A DNA stretch of 64,000 bases from DASYQD01 sp963846495 (GCA_963846495.1 CAWJWP010000015.1:62001-126000), one strand, 5' to 3'; shown: positions 36,706 through 46,424, counted from the stretch's first letter. A program made the numbers and translations. Notes: a model not told the origin generated them from the letters alone.

Positions 36706-37997
36706 AGCTGCCCGCGCACCAGCGGCGCCAGGAGCCGCAGCATCCGCAGCCGCCACACCTTGCCGCGCGCGATGCCGGGGTAGCGCTCGTCGGCGCCCAC
36801 CGGATAGCCGCGCGCGTCGATTTGAACCGCGTTCTCGAGGTGGCGGTCCATGCGGCGGCGCAGCTCGGCGGCGACCTCGCGGCTCTCGACCACCAGCGCC
36901 AGCTCGCGGTTGAGCCGCTGCGAGCGCGGGTCGAGGTTGTAGGAGCCGACGATCACCGTCTCGCCGTCGATCACCGCGTTCTTCGAGTGCAGGCACTCGG
37001 GGCCGACGTACTCCCACAGCTCGACGCCGCTCTTCACCAGGTCGTCCTTGTCGCCGACGTAGCCGGCCTGCGGCCAGAGGTTGTCGGTCGAGCCCAGCGA
37101 GTTGGTGAGGATGCGCACGCGCACGCCGCGCGCGATGGCGTGACTCAGCCCTTCGCGCAGCCCGCGCGTCGGCACCAGGTAGGGCGACTCGACGATCACC
37201 GACTCGTGGGCGCCGTCGAGCAGCGCGCGCAGCTCCTCGCCGACCTTGCGCGCCGCCGGCATGCCGTCGATCGGGTCGTGGAGGAAACGGACCGTGCCGC
37301 TCTCCACGAGCGCTGGCGGCGTGCGCGCGGGGTCGCGTCGCGCCTCCTCGATGCGCGCCTGCAGCCACGTCAAGCGGCGATCGACCTCCGTGGCCGCGGC
37401 GCGCTGCTCGGCGGGCGTTGCGCGCGGGCGGACCGGCCGCACGTCGCGGCTCTCCCACAACGCCAGGAAGTAGCGCCGCGCCTCTTGCGCCGCGGCCCCT
37501 TCGACCAAGAGGTCACAGTCGACGTAATTGCGCCGAGCCTGCTGGTGGCCGAAGCCGAAGTAAGGGCTCTCGACGTTGCGCCCGCCGGCGAGCAGCACGC
37601 GGCCGTCGGCCACGACGAGCTTGTCGTGCATCCGCCGCGACACCCACCCCAGCCGGTCGAGCCGGAACGGATGGTAATCGCGGATCTCGATCCCCTCGGC
37701 GAGCAGATGCGCCTGCACAGCCGGCGGGATGTCGTTCCACTGCGCATCGGCGATCACCTTCACCCGCACGCCGCGCCGAGCCGTCTCACGCAGCAGCCCC
37801 AGACTGGTGAGCGTGAACGGGTCGTCCCCGAAGATGAACGCCGAGACCAGCAACTCCTCGCGCGCCCCGAGAGCAATCTCCACCCGCGCCTCCGCCGCCT
37901 CACGATCTGTCTCGAGAATGCGCACGCCGTCGGCGAACGCGGGGGCAGCCGCGAGTAGAGCCCACAGGAAGACGCAGAGACGTCGAATGCGCGACAT
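36702..37997 (-). CDS. Exported phospholipase D / cardiolipin synthase-like protein
   Basis: This is 431 residues with a signal peptide (RRLCVFLWALLAAAPAFADG). Two HKD motifs are present: MHDKLVVADGRVLLAGGRN in the first half and LHSKNAVIDGETVIVGSYN in the second, each followed by the expected Asn. Such proteins hydrolyse or transfer phosphodiester head groups on phospholipids or cut nucleic acid. Two motifs plus periplasmic export fit a phospholipid role, similar to the YmdC/cardiolipin synthase group. The gene is first in a run with the APC permease and the selenoprotein. Confidence 0.85.
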   Translation of the reverse strand: MSRIRRLCVFLWALLAAAPAFADGVRILETDREAAEARVEIALGAREELLVSAFIFGDDPFTLTSLGLLRETARRGVRVKVIADAQWNDIPPAVQAHLLAEGIEIRDYHPFRLDRLGWVSRRMHDKLVVADGRVLLAGGRNVESPYFGFGHQQARRNYVDCDLLVEGAAAQEARRYFLALWESRDVRPVRPRATPAEQRAAATEVDRRLTWLQARIEEARRDPARTPPALVESGTVRFLHDPIDGMPAARKVGEELRALLDGAHESVIVESPYLVPTRGLREGLSHAIARGVRVRILTNSLGSTDNLWPQAGYVGDKDDLVKSGVELWEYVGPECLHSKNAVIDGETVIVGSYNLDPRSQRLNRELALVVESREVAAELRRRMDRHLENAVQIDARGYPVGADERYPGIARGKVWRLRMLRLLAPLVRGQL

Positions 37998-38105
37998 CGC
38001 TTGTCCGAGCGCGGCGACGATACCCTGACGTGGCCGCGTCGTTGTTCGTTCAGAGAGTAGCGGCGCGGTCGCGAGGACCTTGGCGAGTGCGCCGCCGCTC
38101 GCAGC

Positions 38106-38489
38106 TCACTCGCTGGCGGCTCCCTCTTCGGCGGCGGGCGGTCCGAAGCGGACGAGGGCGAGGTTCGGCGTGCTCAACAGCTCCGCCGACGCCTGCAACG
38201 CAATCGGCCGGGCGCTGGGCAGCGTCGCGAGCTCGGCCTCTGTAACCACGAAAAGGCGACGAGGCGGCTCGAAGGCCAGTCCCGCCCGCTCCGGAACACG
38301 CCCACTAGCGAGCAACACGGTGGCGTCCTCGTCGTTGATCACCCAAGCCGATCGCATCAGCGCTCGGCAGCGGGTGAGCTGGTCCCACGAGCCGCGCGCG
38401 TGGTCGCGCTGGCGGCCTTCCCATCTGCGGACCGCGACGCGTGACCGCATAGCGCGCAACCGGGCGGCGAGACGCTCGGAGCCCGTCAT
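38106..38489 (-). CDS. Hypothetical partner of the nucleotidyltransferase gene
   Basis: This is a 127-residue protein with ATG 38489 overlapping the stop of the nucleotidyltransferase gene (ATGA), implying coupled translation. The N-terminal 45 residues are Arg-rich and basic (RLAARLRAMRSRVAVRRWEG). The rest is a small alpha/beta protein (RRLFVVTEAELATLP, LLSTPNLALVRFGPP). No motif is recognised. The coupling suggests a toxin-antitoxin-like or regulator-enzyme pair, but I see no antitoxin signature. Confidence 0.6.
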   Translation of the reverse strand: MTGSERLAARLRAMRSRVAVRRWEGRQRDHARGSWDQLTRCRALMRSAWVINDEDATVLLASGRVPERAGLAFEPPRRLFVVTEAELATLPSARPIALQASAELLSTPNLALVRFGPPAAEEGAASE

Positions 38490-38873
38490 CGGTTGCCTTG
38501 CAGGCGCTCCAGCAGGCGGCTGACTGTCTCGCGGGACGTCGTCGGGTCGGGCATCTGTGGCAGCGGCTTGAGAAGCGAGATGACGCCGAGGCTGGAGAGG
38601 ATGGCATCGGCGTCGGCCGGAATCCACACCGATGCCTCCGCGGCAGACGGTGCGTAGCCCTCGACGTCGCGGAGCGCCGTCTTCACTTGTGAGTGGCTGG
38701 TGACTGGCACCACGATGTCGACGTCCTGCGAGACGACTAAAGTGGACGCCGCGTCCGGCTCGAGCAGGTTCGAGCAGGTTCGGCACCTGCGAGCCGCCGA
38801 CGAGAACGCCAGGGACGTCGAGGACGGGCCGTATCGCTCGCAGCGACGCCAGCAGACGGTCACGGAAGGTCAC
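38486..38873 (-). pseudogene. Nucleotidyltransferase (MNT/AbiEii-like), frame broken by a 10-bp duplication
   Basis: The N-terminus reads in one frame from ATG 38873 (MTFRDRLLASLRAIRPVLDV, then GVLVGGSQVPNLLEP). The remainder reads in another (DAASTLVVSQDVDIVVPVTS to RETVSRLLERLQGNR). Joined, the GGS and DVD elements give the nucleotidyltransferase core, about 125 residues. The break coincides with a 10-base tandem duplication at 38761-38780. Deleting one copy restores a clean frame. This differs from the single-base breaks elsewhere, so it could be a real mutation or a slippage switch. The following gene starts by overlapping its stop. Confidence 0.6.
38761..38780. repeat. 10-bp tandem duplication in the nucleotidyltransferase gene
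   Basis: CGAGCAGGTT occurs twice in direct succession (38761-38770 and 38771-38780) within the region coding for PNLLEP. Ten bases change the frame by one. The duplicated unit is not a homopolymer, so ordinary base-level read error is a poor explanation. Confidence 0.8.
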
Positions 38874-38931
38874 GGGCGAAGTATAGGGAGCAGCGCTGGG
38901 CTGGAAGGTCGGCAGGTGGTGAGTGACGCGA

Positions 38932-39837
38932 TTATTCTGGCGGTGGTGCGACTTCGGCGGCGCTGCGGGTTTGCGCGTGGACGGTGCGCCAGACGGTGGC
39001 GGCGAGGATGACGGCGCCGCCGGCGAGGGCCCAGGTCGTCGGGCGCTCGGCGTGGACGGCCCAGGCCCAGAGTGGGGTCAGTACCGGTTCGAACATCAAC
39101 AGCAGGCCGGCTTCGAGAGCGGACACGTGGCCCATGGCGCGGGTCAGTAGCCAGTAGGCGACGCCGATCTGCACGACGCCGAGGTAGGCGATGAGGAGCC
39201 AGTCGAAGGGCTGCGTATCGCCGAGCGGCAGAGCCGCCGGCAGGGAGACGAGGAAGGCGAGCGTGTTGCCGGCGACGACCGAGGCCGCGGCGAGGCCCTC
39301 GCCGCCCTCGGCGGTGCCGCGCTCGAGCCAGCGCAGGCCGACGAGCGTCAGCGCCCAGAACACTCCCGACAACAGCGCCAGCAGGTTGCCGCGCACCGGG
39401 TCGGCAGCCACGGCCGTCGTCTCGTCGTGGCCGAGCAGCAGCAGCGCCATTCCAGCCATCACCGCGACGAGGAAGACGAGGTCGCTCTTCCGCACCTTCT
39501 CGCGCAGGAGCAGCGGCGAGAGCAGCAGCAGGTAGAGCGGGAAGGTCGACTGCAGGAAGATGGCGTTGGCGGCAGTCGTCAGCTTGCTCGCCACCGCGTA
39601 GAGGACGAGGGTGCTCGCGTACGCAGAGCCGACCATCCAGAGCTGTGGCCGCAGCAGCTGGCGGCGGTTGGGCAGCAACAGCAACAAGAACAGCGCCGCC
39701 GTCCCCGAGCGGAATCCAGCCACCTGCCACGGTGCCAGGCCGCACGCCTTGATCGCCGTCGGGCCGGTGGAGAAGAGGGCCGCCGCGCCGAGCAGGCGCA
39801 GCCGGGCGGCGAGCAGCGGATCGCGCCCGGCGGCCAC
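38932..39837 (-). CDS. EamA/DMT family transporter
   Basis: This is a 301-residue protein of ten predicted helices arranged as two EamA repeats. The first repeat includes LGAAALFSTGPTAIKACGLA and AIFLQSTFPLYLLLLSPLLL. The second includes LLALLSGVFWALTLVGLRWL and SALEAGLLLMFEPVLTPLWA. DMT proteins export or import metabolites and amino acids. No substrate is implied here. The start is GTG 39837, 22 bases after the stop of the CAX-type gene upstream, so they may share a transcript. Confidence 0.88.
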   Translation of the reverse strand: MAAGRDPLLAARLRLLGAAALFSTGPTAIKACGLAPWQVAGFRSGTAALFLLLLLPNRRQLLRPQLWMVGSAYASTLVLYAVASKLTTAANAIFLQSTFPLYLLLLSPLLLREKVRKSDLVFLVAVMAGMALLLLGHDETTAVAADPVRGNLLALLSGVFWALTLVGLRWLERGTAEGGEGLAAASVVAGNTLAFLVSLPAALPLGDTQPFDWLLIAYLGVVQIGVAYWLLTRAMGHVSALEAGLLLMFEPVLTPLWAWAVHAERPTTWALAGGAVILAATVWRTVHAQTRSAAEVAPPPE

Positions 39838-39858
39838 GAGTCGTGGGAGTCGTGGGAC

Positions 39859-41010
39859 CTAGTGCCCGGCGGGCGCCGGAGTCGCCGGCGCAGCGAGACC
39901 GCCGCCCGGCGGCCCCACCTCGCCGGCGCTCTCCGGGAGGAAGTAGAAGAGGATGCCGAGCAGCACGTACACCGCCAGCAGCTGCGCGCCTTCGAGCCAG
40001 TGCGACTCGCCGTCGCCGGCGACCTGTGCGCAGAGCCACACGCCCACCAGCACCGCCAGCACCTCGGCGGGCGAGAAGACGAGGTCCATCGGCCGCGGCG
40101 CGATCACGTACGACAGCAGCACCAGGACCGGCGCGACGAAGAGCGCGATCTGGATGCTCGAGCCGATGGCGATCGACACCGCCAGGTCCATGCGGTTGCG
40201 CATCGCCACCAGCACGGCGGTGCTGTGCTCCGCGGCGTTGCCGATGATGGCGACGACGACGACGCCGACGAAGAGGTCGGTCATCCCCAGCGCGTGCGCC
40301 GCCTGCTCGACGGAGCCGACGAGGATCTCGCTCATCCAGGCCACGAAGGCGGTGGCGAGGGCAAGCACGCCGATCGACTTCTTGAGGCTCCAGTGGGCGT
40401 GCACGTGGTCCTCCTCCAGCGCTTCGGCCTCGCCTTGGGTGCCGGAGAAGAGCGCCACGTGGGTGCGCAGCGAGAAGAGCAGCCCGAGGCCGTAGATGCC
40501 GAGCAGAACGATCGCGATCCACAGGCTCAAGTCCTGCTCGGCGACCAGCACGCTGGCGCCGCCGAGATAGTGGAAGCCGGCCGGGAGGATGAGCGACACC
40601 GCCGCCATGAGCAGCATCGTCGCCTGCATGCTGGCCGCGGTGGCGTTGAAGCGCTGTAGGTCGCGCTTGAAGCCGCCGCAGAGGAAGGAGAGCCCGAGCA
40701 CGAGAAGGATGTTGCCGATGATCGAGCCGGTAAGCGACGCCTTCACCACCGACAGCAGGCCCTGCCGCAGCGCCGCCAGCGCGATGATCAGCTCGGCGGC
40801 GTTGCCGAAAGTGGCGTTGAGCAGGCCGCCCACGCCTTCGCCGGTGTGCTCGGCGAGATGCTCGGTCGCGCGCCCCATCCAGCCGGCGAGCGGGATGATC
40901 GCCGCGCAGGAGGCGAGGAAGATCCACAGGTGCGCCTCGGGCGCGAGGTAGTGCAGCCCGATGGTGATCGGTACGAAGATGAGAAACCAGGAGAGCGACG
41001 GTTTCAGCAT
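39859..41010 (-). CDS. Calcium/proton antiporter (CaCA superfamily, CAX type)
   Basis: This is a 383-residue inner-membrane protein with 11 predicted helices. Both alpha repeats carry the cation-binding signature: LNATFGNAAELIIALAALRQ in the first half and VVAIIGNAAEHSTAVLVAM in the second. A His-rich acidic loop (EALEEDHVHAHW) separates the halves, as in CAX exchangers. The role is Ca2+ (or other divalent) extrusion in exchange for H+. The start is ATG 41010. Confidence 0.9.
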   Translation of the reverse strand: MLKPSLSWFLIFVPITIGLHYLAPEAHLWIFLASCAAIIPLAGWMGRATEHLAEHTGEGVGGLLNATFGNAAELIIALAALRQGLLSVVKASLTGSIIGNILLVLGLSFLCGGFKRDLQRFNATAASMQATMLLMAAVSLILPAGFHYLGGASVLVAEQDLSLWIAIVLLGIYGLGLLFSLRTHVALFSGTQGEAEALEEDHVHAHWSLKKSIGVLALATAFVAWMSEILVGSVEQAAHALGMTDLFVGVVVVAIIGNAAEHSTAVLVAMRNRMDLAVSIAIGSSIQIALFVAPVLVLLSYVIAPRPMDLVFSPAEVLAVLVGVWLCAQVAGDGESHWLEGAQLLAVYVLLGILFYFLPESAGEVGPPGGGLAAPATPAPAGH

Positions 41011-41124
41011 GCTGGCCCCCTCGAGCGCGGCGGATTCTAGCCGCAGTCGATGCTGAAGCCGCGCCGGTCGCGCTGAGCGTCGTTGTCGCCGGATGGCGGA
41101 CGCGGGGCCCGCCTACGGCCCGCG

Positions 41125-44100
41125 CTAGCCGCTCGGCCGCGGCGGTGCGCCGCCCGCCTCGGCGCGCGCTTCGAAGCCGGCGCGCCAGCTCGCGGGCACG
41201 TCCTGGACGATGCGGGCGAGCTCGGCGCGGGCCTCGCTGCGCTGGGCTTCAGCCTCGTCGCGGGCGCCGCGCTTGTCGTAGGCGGCGGCGAGCAGCCGGC
41301 GCAACGCGTAGGCGCGGCGCCAGGAGCCGGTCGCCCGCACGCGCTCCATCGCGGTACGCAGGACGTCTTCGGCCTTCGAGGCGCGACCGGCGGCAAGCTC
41401 GGCGGCAGCGAGCTCCTCGGCGGCCGCGAGCTCGAGGGCGGCGTGGCCGAGCCCCCGCGCCTGCTCGAAGGCGGCCCGCAGCTCCGCAGCCGCCGGCTTT
41501 CCCGTTGCAGACGCTGCTCCCAGCCGCGCCTCGAGCGCGAGGGGAGGGCTGTGGCTGGCCTTCGCGGCGTCGGCCCCGGTGGCGAAGCTGCGGCGCGCGG
41601 CGTTGCGATCGCCACGCCGCAGCGCCAGCCGTCCTTGCAGGATCGCCAGCTGCGCCTCGTGCTCCTTGCTGAGGCCTTCGCGACGCCACGCCTCGACTTC
41701 GGCCAATCGCTTGGCCGCCTCGTCGAGCGCGCCGACCTCGAGCAGCGTCTCGGCCTCGCCGAGCGCGAACTCGGCCTGGCCGCGGCGGTCTTCGAGCCGG
41801 TCGACGATCTTGCGCGCGTCGGCGAAGCCGGTGAGCGCCGCGCCGTAGCGCCCTTCGAAGAACGCGAGGCGCGCGAGCGAGCCGTGCGCCACCGCAGTCG
41901 CGGCCTTCAAGTCGAGCTTGCGGCTGCGATCGAGGCTCTCGTGGAAGGTGGCGAGCGCCTCGCGCCACTCGCCCTGCGCCAGCTCGCAGGCGCCGCGGCT
42001 CTGCAGAACAACCAGCGCGCCCCGCGCATTGCCGTGCTTCTCGTAGAGGTCGAACGCGCGGCCGAGGTAGACGCGCGCGTTGTCGTAGTCGGCAAGCAGG
42101 AAGTAGACGTAGCCGACGTTGTTGTGGCTCTCCGCCAGGTCCGCTTCGTCGCCCAGCTGGCCGCGCAGCTGCAGCGCCCGCTTGTAGCGCTCGAGCGCCG
42201 CGTCGTAGTTGCCGCGCGCCTCCTCGAGGTCACCCAAGCCGTTTTCGACGAGGGCGACGCGTGGCCGGTCGTTGCGCTCCTGCAGGAGGGCCAGCGCCTC
42301 GGCGAGCGTCTTCTCGGCATCGGCGAAGTCGCCGCGCGCCGCCAGCACGCGGCCGAGGTTGTACTTGGCGACGGCGAAACCCACCTGGTCGCCGAGCTCT
42401 TGGCGCAGCTCGGCGGCGCGACGGTACTGGCTCACCGCCTCGGCCATCTTGCCGAGGTGCTCGTAGGCGACACCGAGGGCGTTCACCACTTCCGCCTGCC
42501 CGGCGCGATCGCCGCGCTCGTTCTGCAGCAGCAGCGCGCGGGTCAGGTACTCGTTGGCGGCGAGGTGCGCATCGCCGGCGCGGAAGGCGAAGCGGCCGAG
42601 CAGGAACCAGATGCGCGGGTCGTTCGGATCGCGTTCGGCCACCTGTCTCAGGACCGCCATCGCCTGGTCGTAGCTCCCCTGCCCGCCGTACGCCTCCGCC
42701 AGCGCCACCCGCGCCGCGAGGTCGTTGGGATAGCGCTCCACCAGCTCGGCGAGGGCCCGTTGCGCCTCCTCCGGCTGGTCGCGCAGCAGGGCTTCCTGAG
42801 CGCGCGCCTCGAAGACGATGCGGCTGTTGGCGGGCGCCGCGGCGGTGGCGCGCTGGGCGGCGCGCAGCGCCTGGTCGTCGAGGCCCAGCCGCTGGTTTGC
42901 GCGCGACAGCTGCAGCCACGCTGCGCCGAAGCCGGGATCGATGGTCGCGGCGCGGGTAAGCGCCGGAGCGGCGCCCTTGGGATCGTCGCGCGTCAGCAGC
43001 GCGAGACCTTCGGTGTAGGCCTGCATCGCCTCACGCGAGGCGCTCGTCGTGCGCCCACCCGCGGGGGCGAGCTCGAGCCGCTGGCGCAGCTCGGCGCCGA
43101 CGCGATCGGTGAGCACGAAAAGCTCGCCGGCGCCGCCGGTGAGCACCGGCAGCTGGTGCGGCACGGTGCGATCGGCGCCCACGTCGTGGAGGGCGACGGC
43201 GAGCTGCAGCCGGTCGCCCGCCGGCCGCACCTCGCCGGTGACGAGGCGATCGATCTGCAGCACGCGACCGAGCTGCACGAGGGCGTGGTTGTCTAGCTTG
43301 CCGCTGGCGAAGCCGATGTCGTCGAGCACCTGAGCGACGCGCTCCGGCGGCACCACGCGCACGGCCGGGCTCTCCTGCAGTGCGCCGGCGAGCAGCTCGG
43401 CGAGGCCGGCCGCCGACCAGCCGAGCCGCGCCGACTCCTCCTCGCTGGCGAAGGGGAGGATGGCGACGCCGTGCACGCGCGGCCCGGCTGGCGCCGAAGC
43501 CGTCTCGGCCGTCGCCGGCCGCAGCGCTTGCCAGGCGCGCGGCAGGTTGCGCGCCAGCAGCACCGTGGCCGCTAGCCCCAACACCACGGCCACGGCGATC
43601 TGCGCCCGCTGGCGTAGCCGCCGGCGCGTCGGCCGCCGCAGGTCGTCGAGGTCGGCGATCAGCTCGTCGCTGTCGGCATAACGGTCCTTGGGGTCGACGG
43701 CGAGGCAGCGGCGGATCACCGCGTCGACGGCGGCCGGCACCGCCACGCCGACGTCGCGCAGCGTGCGCGTCCGCCCCGACATGTGCTGCGCCAACACTTC
43801 GAGCAGCGAGCCGCCGTGAAACGGCCGCTCGCCGCTCAGCATCTCGAACCAGATGAGGCCGAGCGCGTAGAGGTCGCTCCGGCCGTCGACCTTCTCGCCG
43901 CGCGCCTGCTCGGGGGCGAGGTAGTCGGGCGTGCCGAGCACCTCGCCGGTGCGCGTGAGCCCCTGGCGGTCGAGCGAGCGGGCGACGCCGAAGTCGGTGA
44001 CGTAGACCTCGCCCTCTTCGTCGAGCAGGATGTTGCCCGGCTTCAGGTCGCGGTGCACGACGCCCTGCCGGTGCGCCTCGCGCAGCGCCTCCGCGACTTG

Positions 44101-44568
44101 CCGCACGATGCCCAGGCTGCGCTCGACGTCGATGCGCCCTTCGGCCAGCAGCACCTCGCGCAGCGAGCGGCCGGCGATCAGGTCCATGGTCATGAACGGC
44201 ATGCCTTCGTGCACGCCGAGGTCGTGGATGCGCACCACGTGGCGATGGGTGACGCTGCGGGCGGTCAGCAGCTCGTTGCGGAAGCGCTGCAGGAACGCCT
44301 CGTCGGCGGCGATCTCGCGGCGTAGCACCTTGAGCGCCACGTCGACGTCGAGCAGCTCGTCGTGGGCGCGGTAGACGGCGCCCATGCCGCCGAAGCCGAG
44401 GACGGTGCCGATCCGATAGCGGCCGCCGATGAGGCTGCCTTCCGGCAGCCGGTCGAGCAGGGCCTCGAGGCCGGCGATGGTGGGGAGGTGGTCGAGCCTG
44501 GCGGCAGCGGTCGGGGGGGTCGCCTCGGCGGTCGCGGGAACGGTCTCGTCGGGGCGGCGCTTACTCAT
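41125..44568 (-). CDS. Transmembrane serine/threonine protein kinase with C-terminal TPR array
   Basis: This is an 1147-residue signalling protein. The kinase domain is at about residues 50-310: Gly loop GFGGMGAVYRAHDE, catalytic Lys in VALKVLRRE, HRDLKPGNILLDEEG and DFGVARSL. A membrane helix follows at about 329-347 (AQIAVAVVLGLAATVLLAR). The outer part begins with a FlgO/TolB-N-like module (GVAILPFASEEESARLGWSA, LQIDRLVTGEVR), then about a dozen TPRs to the C-terminus. This architecture is common in Acidobacteriota and Myxococcota. The target is unknown. The frame is intact over 3.4 kb. Confidence 0.9.
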   Translation of the reverse strand: MSKRRPDETVPATAEATPPTAAARLDHLPTIAGLEALLDRLPEGSLIGGRYRIGTVLGFGGMGAVYRAHDELLDVDVALKVLRREIAADEAFLQRFRNELLTARSVTHRHVVRIHDLGVHEGMPFMTMDLIAGRSLREVLLAEGRIDVERSLGIVRQVAEALREAHRQGVVHRDLKPGNILLDEEGEVYVTDFGVARSLDRQGLTRTGEVLGTPDYLAPEQARGEKVDGRSDLYALGLIWFEMLSGERPFHGGSLLEVLAQHMSGRTRTLRDVGVAVPAAVDAVIRRCLAVDPKDRYADSDELIADLDDLRRPTRRRLRQRAQIAVAVVLGLAATVLLARNLPRAWQALRPATAETASAPAGPRVHGVAILPFASEEESARLGWSAAGLAELLAGALQESPAVRVVPPERVAQVLDDIGFASGKLDNHALVQLGRVLQIDRLVTGEVRPAGDRLQLAVALHDVGADRTVPHQLPVLTGGAGELFVLTDRVGAELRQRLELAPAGGRTTSASREAMQAYTEGLALLTRDDPKGAAPALTRAATIDPGFGAAWLQLSRANQRLGLDDQALRAAQRATAAAPANSRIVFEARAQEALLRDQPEEAQRALAELVERYPNDLAARVALAEAYGGQGSYDQAMAVLRQVAERDPNDPRIWFLLGRFAFRAGDAHLAANEYLTRALLLQNERGDRAGQAEVVNALGVAYEHLGKMAEAVSQYRRAAELRQELGDQVGFAVAKYNLGRVLAARGDFADAEKTLAEALALLQERNDRPRVALVENGLGDLEEARGNYDAALERYKRALQLRGQLGDEADLAESHNNVGYVYFLLADYDNARVYLGRAFDLYEKHGNARGALVVLQSRGACELAQGEWREALATFHESLDRSRKLDLKAATAVAHGSLARLAFFEGRYGAALTGFADARKIVDRLEDRRGQAEFALGEAETLLEVGALDEAAKRLAEVEAWRREGLSKEHEAQLAILQGRLALRRGDRNAARRSFATGADAAKASHSPPLALEARLGAASATGKPAAAELRAAFEQARGLGHAALELAAAEELAAAELAAGRASKAEDVLRTAMERVRATGSWRRAYALRRLLAAAYDKRGARDEAEAQRSEARAELARIVQDVPASWRAGFEARAEAGGAPPRPSG

Positions 44569-44590
44569 CCAGCCTCGTCGCGCAGATTAC

Positions 44591-46252
44591 CTAAGGATCG
44601 TACGACTTGCGGCCGGTCTTCTGCAGCGTCAGGGTGAGCTGAATGCTCTTGGCGCCGGCGGTGAGCACGCCCGCCGCGCTGTCGCGATTGCCGTGGATGA
44701 AGAGGTCGGGGATCGCCTCGCCGCTGTTGTCGGCGATGACGGCGATGAACTCCTCGAGCGTGTCGATCGCCTGCGTCTGCTTGCGGCGGTCGGCGAAGGC
44801 GCGCGCGGCGGCGAGCAGGTCCTGCAGCTCGCCGAGCACGGTCGGCGAGCTGATCTGCGGCGCCAGCGCGGCCAGCTGGTCTTCGAGGCGCTCGAACTTG
44901 TCGGTGATGACCTGGGCGTTGCTGCGACGGTCGTTGACGATGAGGAACTCGGAGAACCCACCGCCGGCACCGCTGACGCGGTAGCTGCCGATGGCGAGCG
45001 AGTCGGTGACGTCGACGAACTCGCCCTGCCCGTGAGGTGCCTTGAACAGCCGCAGCGGGCTGTTGTTGACCAGCTCGAGGTCGCGCGTGCGCAGCTCGAC
45101 GGTGAAGGCGCCGCGGAAGGCGGGCCGGGTGCCCGGACGCGGCGTGATGTTGACCAGCACCGGGAAGGTCGAGGGGATGGTGACGTTGCGCGGCAGGCGG
45201 TTGAGGTAGGCCGGGTCGCGGTGGTCGATGTCGACCGCGGTGATCTCGAAAGCGTCGGTCGTGTCGCCGACCTCGTTGGGGAACGAGAGGATGACGTCGA
45301 GGCGCTTCCCTGCCGGCGTGACCAGCTGCTTGACGAAGCTTGCCCGCGACTGGCTCTTCGGCCGCGTCTGCAGCTCGACTTGCAGCCGGAGGGCGGCGGC
45401 GTCGCCGCGCAGGATCCCGGCGCGGCTGACGCGTGGGGTGGGCGTGCTTTGGTCGTAGGTGTCGGAGACGTCGGTGCCGCTGTTGTCGAGAACGCGCTGG
45501 ATGAACTGGTTGAGGAAGCGCAGCGCTTCGACCCGTTGGCCTTGATTGAGCGCGGTGCGCGAGCTCTGCAGGTCGGCGCGCAGCAAGTTGGCCAGCGCGG
45601 GCGCCAGCTCGCCGGCAACCTGAGCGGCCGTGATGTCGGCCTCCACGCGCAGATACCCAGTGGTGACGATGCGGCCCGGCGGGCGCAGGTCGGTGACGAG
45701 CAGGAACTGCGAAAACCCGCCGCCCGCGCCGCTCACCCGGTAGCTGCCGAAGCCGACGCTTTGCGTGAAGTCGCTGAACTGGTCGTTGCCGTCGTTGGCG
45801 TGGAAGAGACGAGCCGTCGGCGTCTCGCCGTCGAACTCGAGCGCCTCGGTCTCGAGCTCCATCCGCCAGGCGCCGCGGAAGCGCACCGGCGTCACGCTGG
45901 GGTTGGGCTCGATGGTGAAGAGCAGCGGGAAGCGCGGGTTGACGAACACCCCGGCGGGCAGCCGCTGCTGCACGGAGTGGTCGTTGGGCAGCACCTCGAA
46001 AGCCTGCACCCGGAAGCTGTTGGGCGTGAGGTTGAAGGCGCGCTCGAAGAAGAGCGACACCTCGGCGCGGCGCCCGCTCGGGAAGCGCATGTCGAGCTGG
46101 AGCTCGTGGCAGGCGGCCCCGGGCTCGCGCTCGCAGGGGACGCGCTGGACGACCAGGCCCGGCTGCGCCGCCAGCGGGGCGGCGAAGAGTGGAACGGCCG
46201 CCCCGGCGAGCAGGACGGCGATCGTCGACAGTCGGGGCATGCGCCTCCACAT
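44591..46252 (-). CDS. Hypothetical secreted protein of two homologous halves
   Basis: This is a 553-residue protein. ATG 46252 follows AGGAGA at nine bases and starts a signal peptide (RLSTIAVLLAGAAVPLFAAP). The chain is an internal duplication: GSYRVSGAGGGFSQFLLVTD in the first half matches GSYRVSGAGGGFSEFLIVND in the second. The pairs VRFRGAWRMELETEALE and PAFRGAFTVELRTRDLE also match. Each half is a beta-rich module of about 230 residues with a helical stretch (VEALRFLNQFIQRVLDNSGT, TLEEFIAVIADNSGEA). No enzyme motif is seen. It lies 22 bases downstream of nothing on its own strand and just upstream of the kinase gene, so it may be co-expressed with it. Confidence 0.75.
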   Translation of the reverse strand: MWRRMPRLSTIAVLLAGAAVPLFAAPLAAQPGLVVQRVPCEREPGAACHELQLDMRFPSGRRAEVSLFFERAFNLTPNSFRVQAFEVLPNDHSVQQRLPAGVFVNPRFPLLFTIEPNPSVTPVRFRGAWRMELETEALEFDGETPTARLFHANDGNDQFSDFTQSVGFGSYRVSGAGGGFSQFLLVTDLRPPGRIVTTGYLRVEADITAAQVAGELAPALANLLRADLQSSRTALNQGQRVEALRFLNQFIQRVLDNSGTDVSDTYDQSTPTPRVSRAGILRGDAAALRLQVELQTRPKSQSRASFVKQLVTPAGKRLDVILSFPNEVGDTTDAFEITAVDIDHRDPAYLNRLPRNVTIPSTFPVLVNITPRPGTRPAFRGAFTVELRTRDLELVNNSPLRLFKAPHGQGEFVDVTDSLAIGSYRVSGAGGGFSEFLIVNDRRSNAQVITDKFERLEDQLAALAPQISSPTVLGELQDLLAAARAFADRRKQTQAIDTLEEFIAVIADNSGEAIPDLFIHGNRDSAAGVLTAGAKSIQLTLTLQKTGRKSYDP

Positions 46253-46424
46253 GAGGTGCTCTCCTGGAGTGGCGGGGCGGCGCGCCAGTATAGCCGCCGG
46301 TCCGCGGCCGCTCGGATCGAGCGGACGCGCGGGCGGACGGACGGCGGGCGGCCCCCAGGTTCGTGGACATGGGAAGATGACGACCCATCGTTGCTGCAGC
46401 CTGGAACACGCGGGGAGGCGAAAA

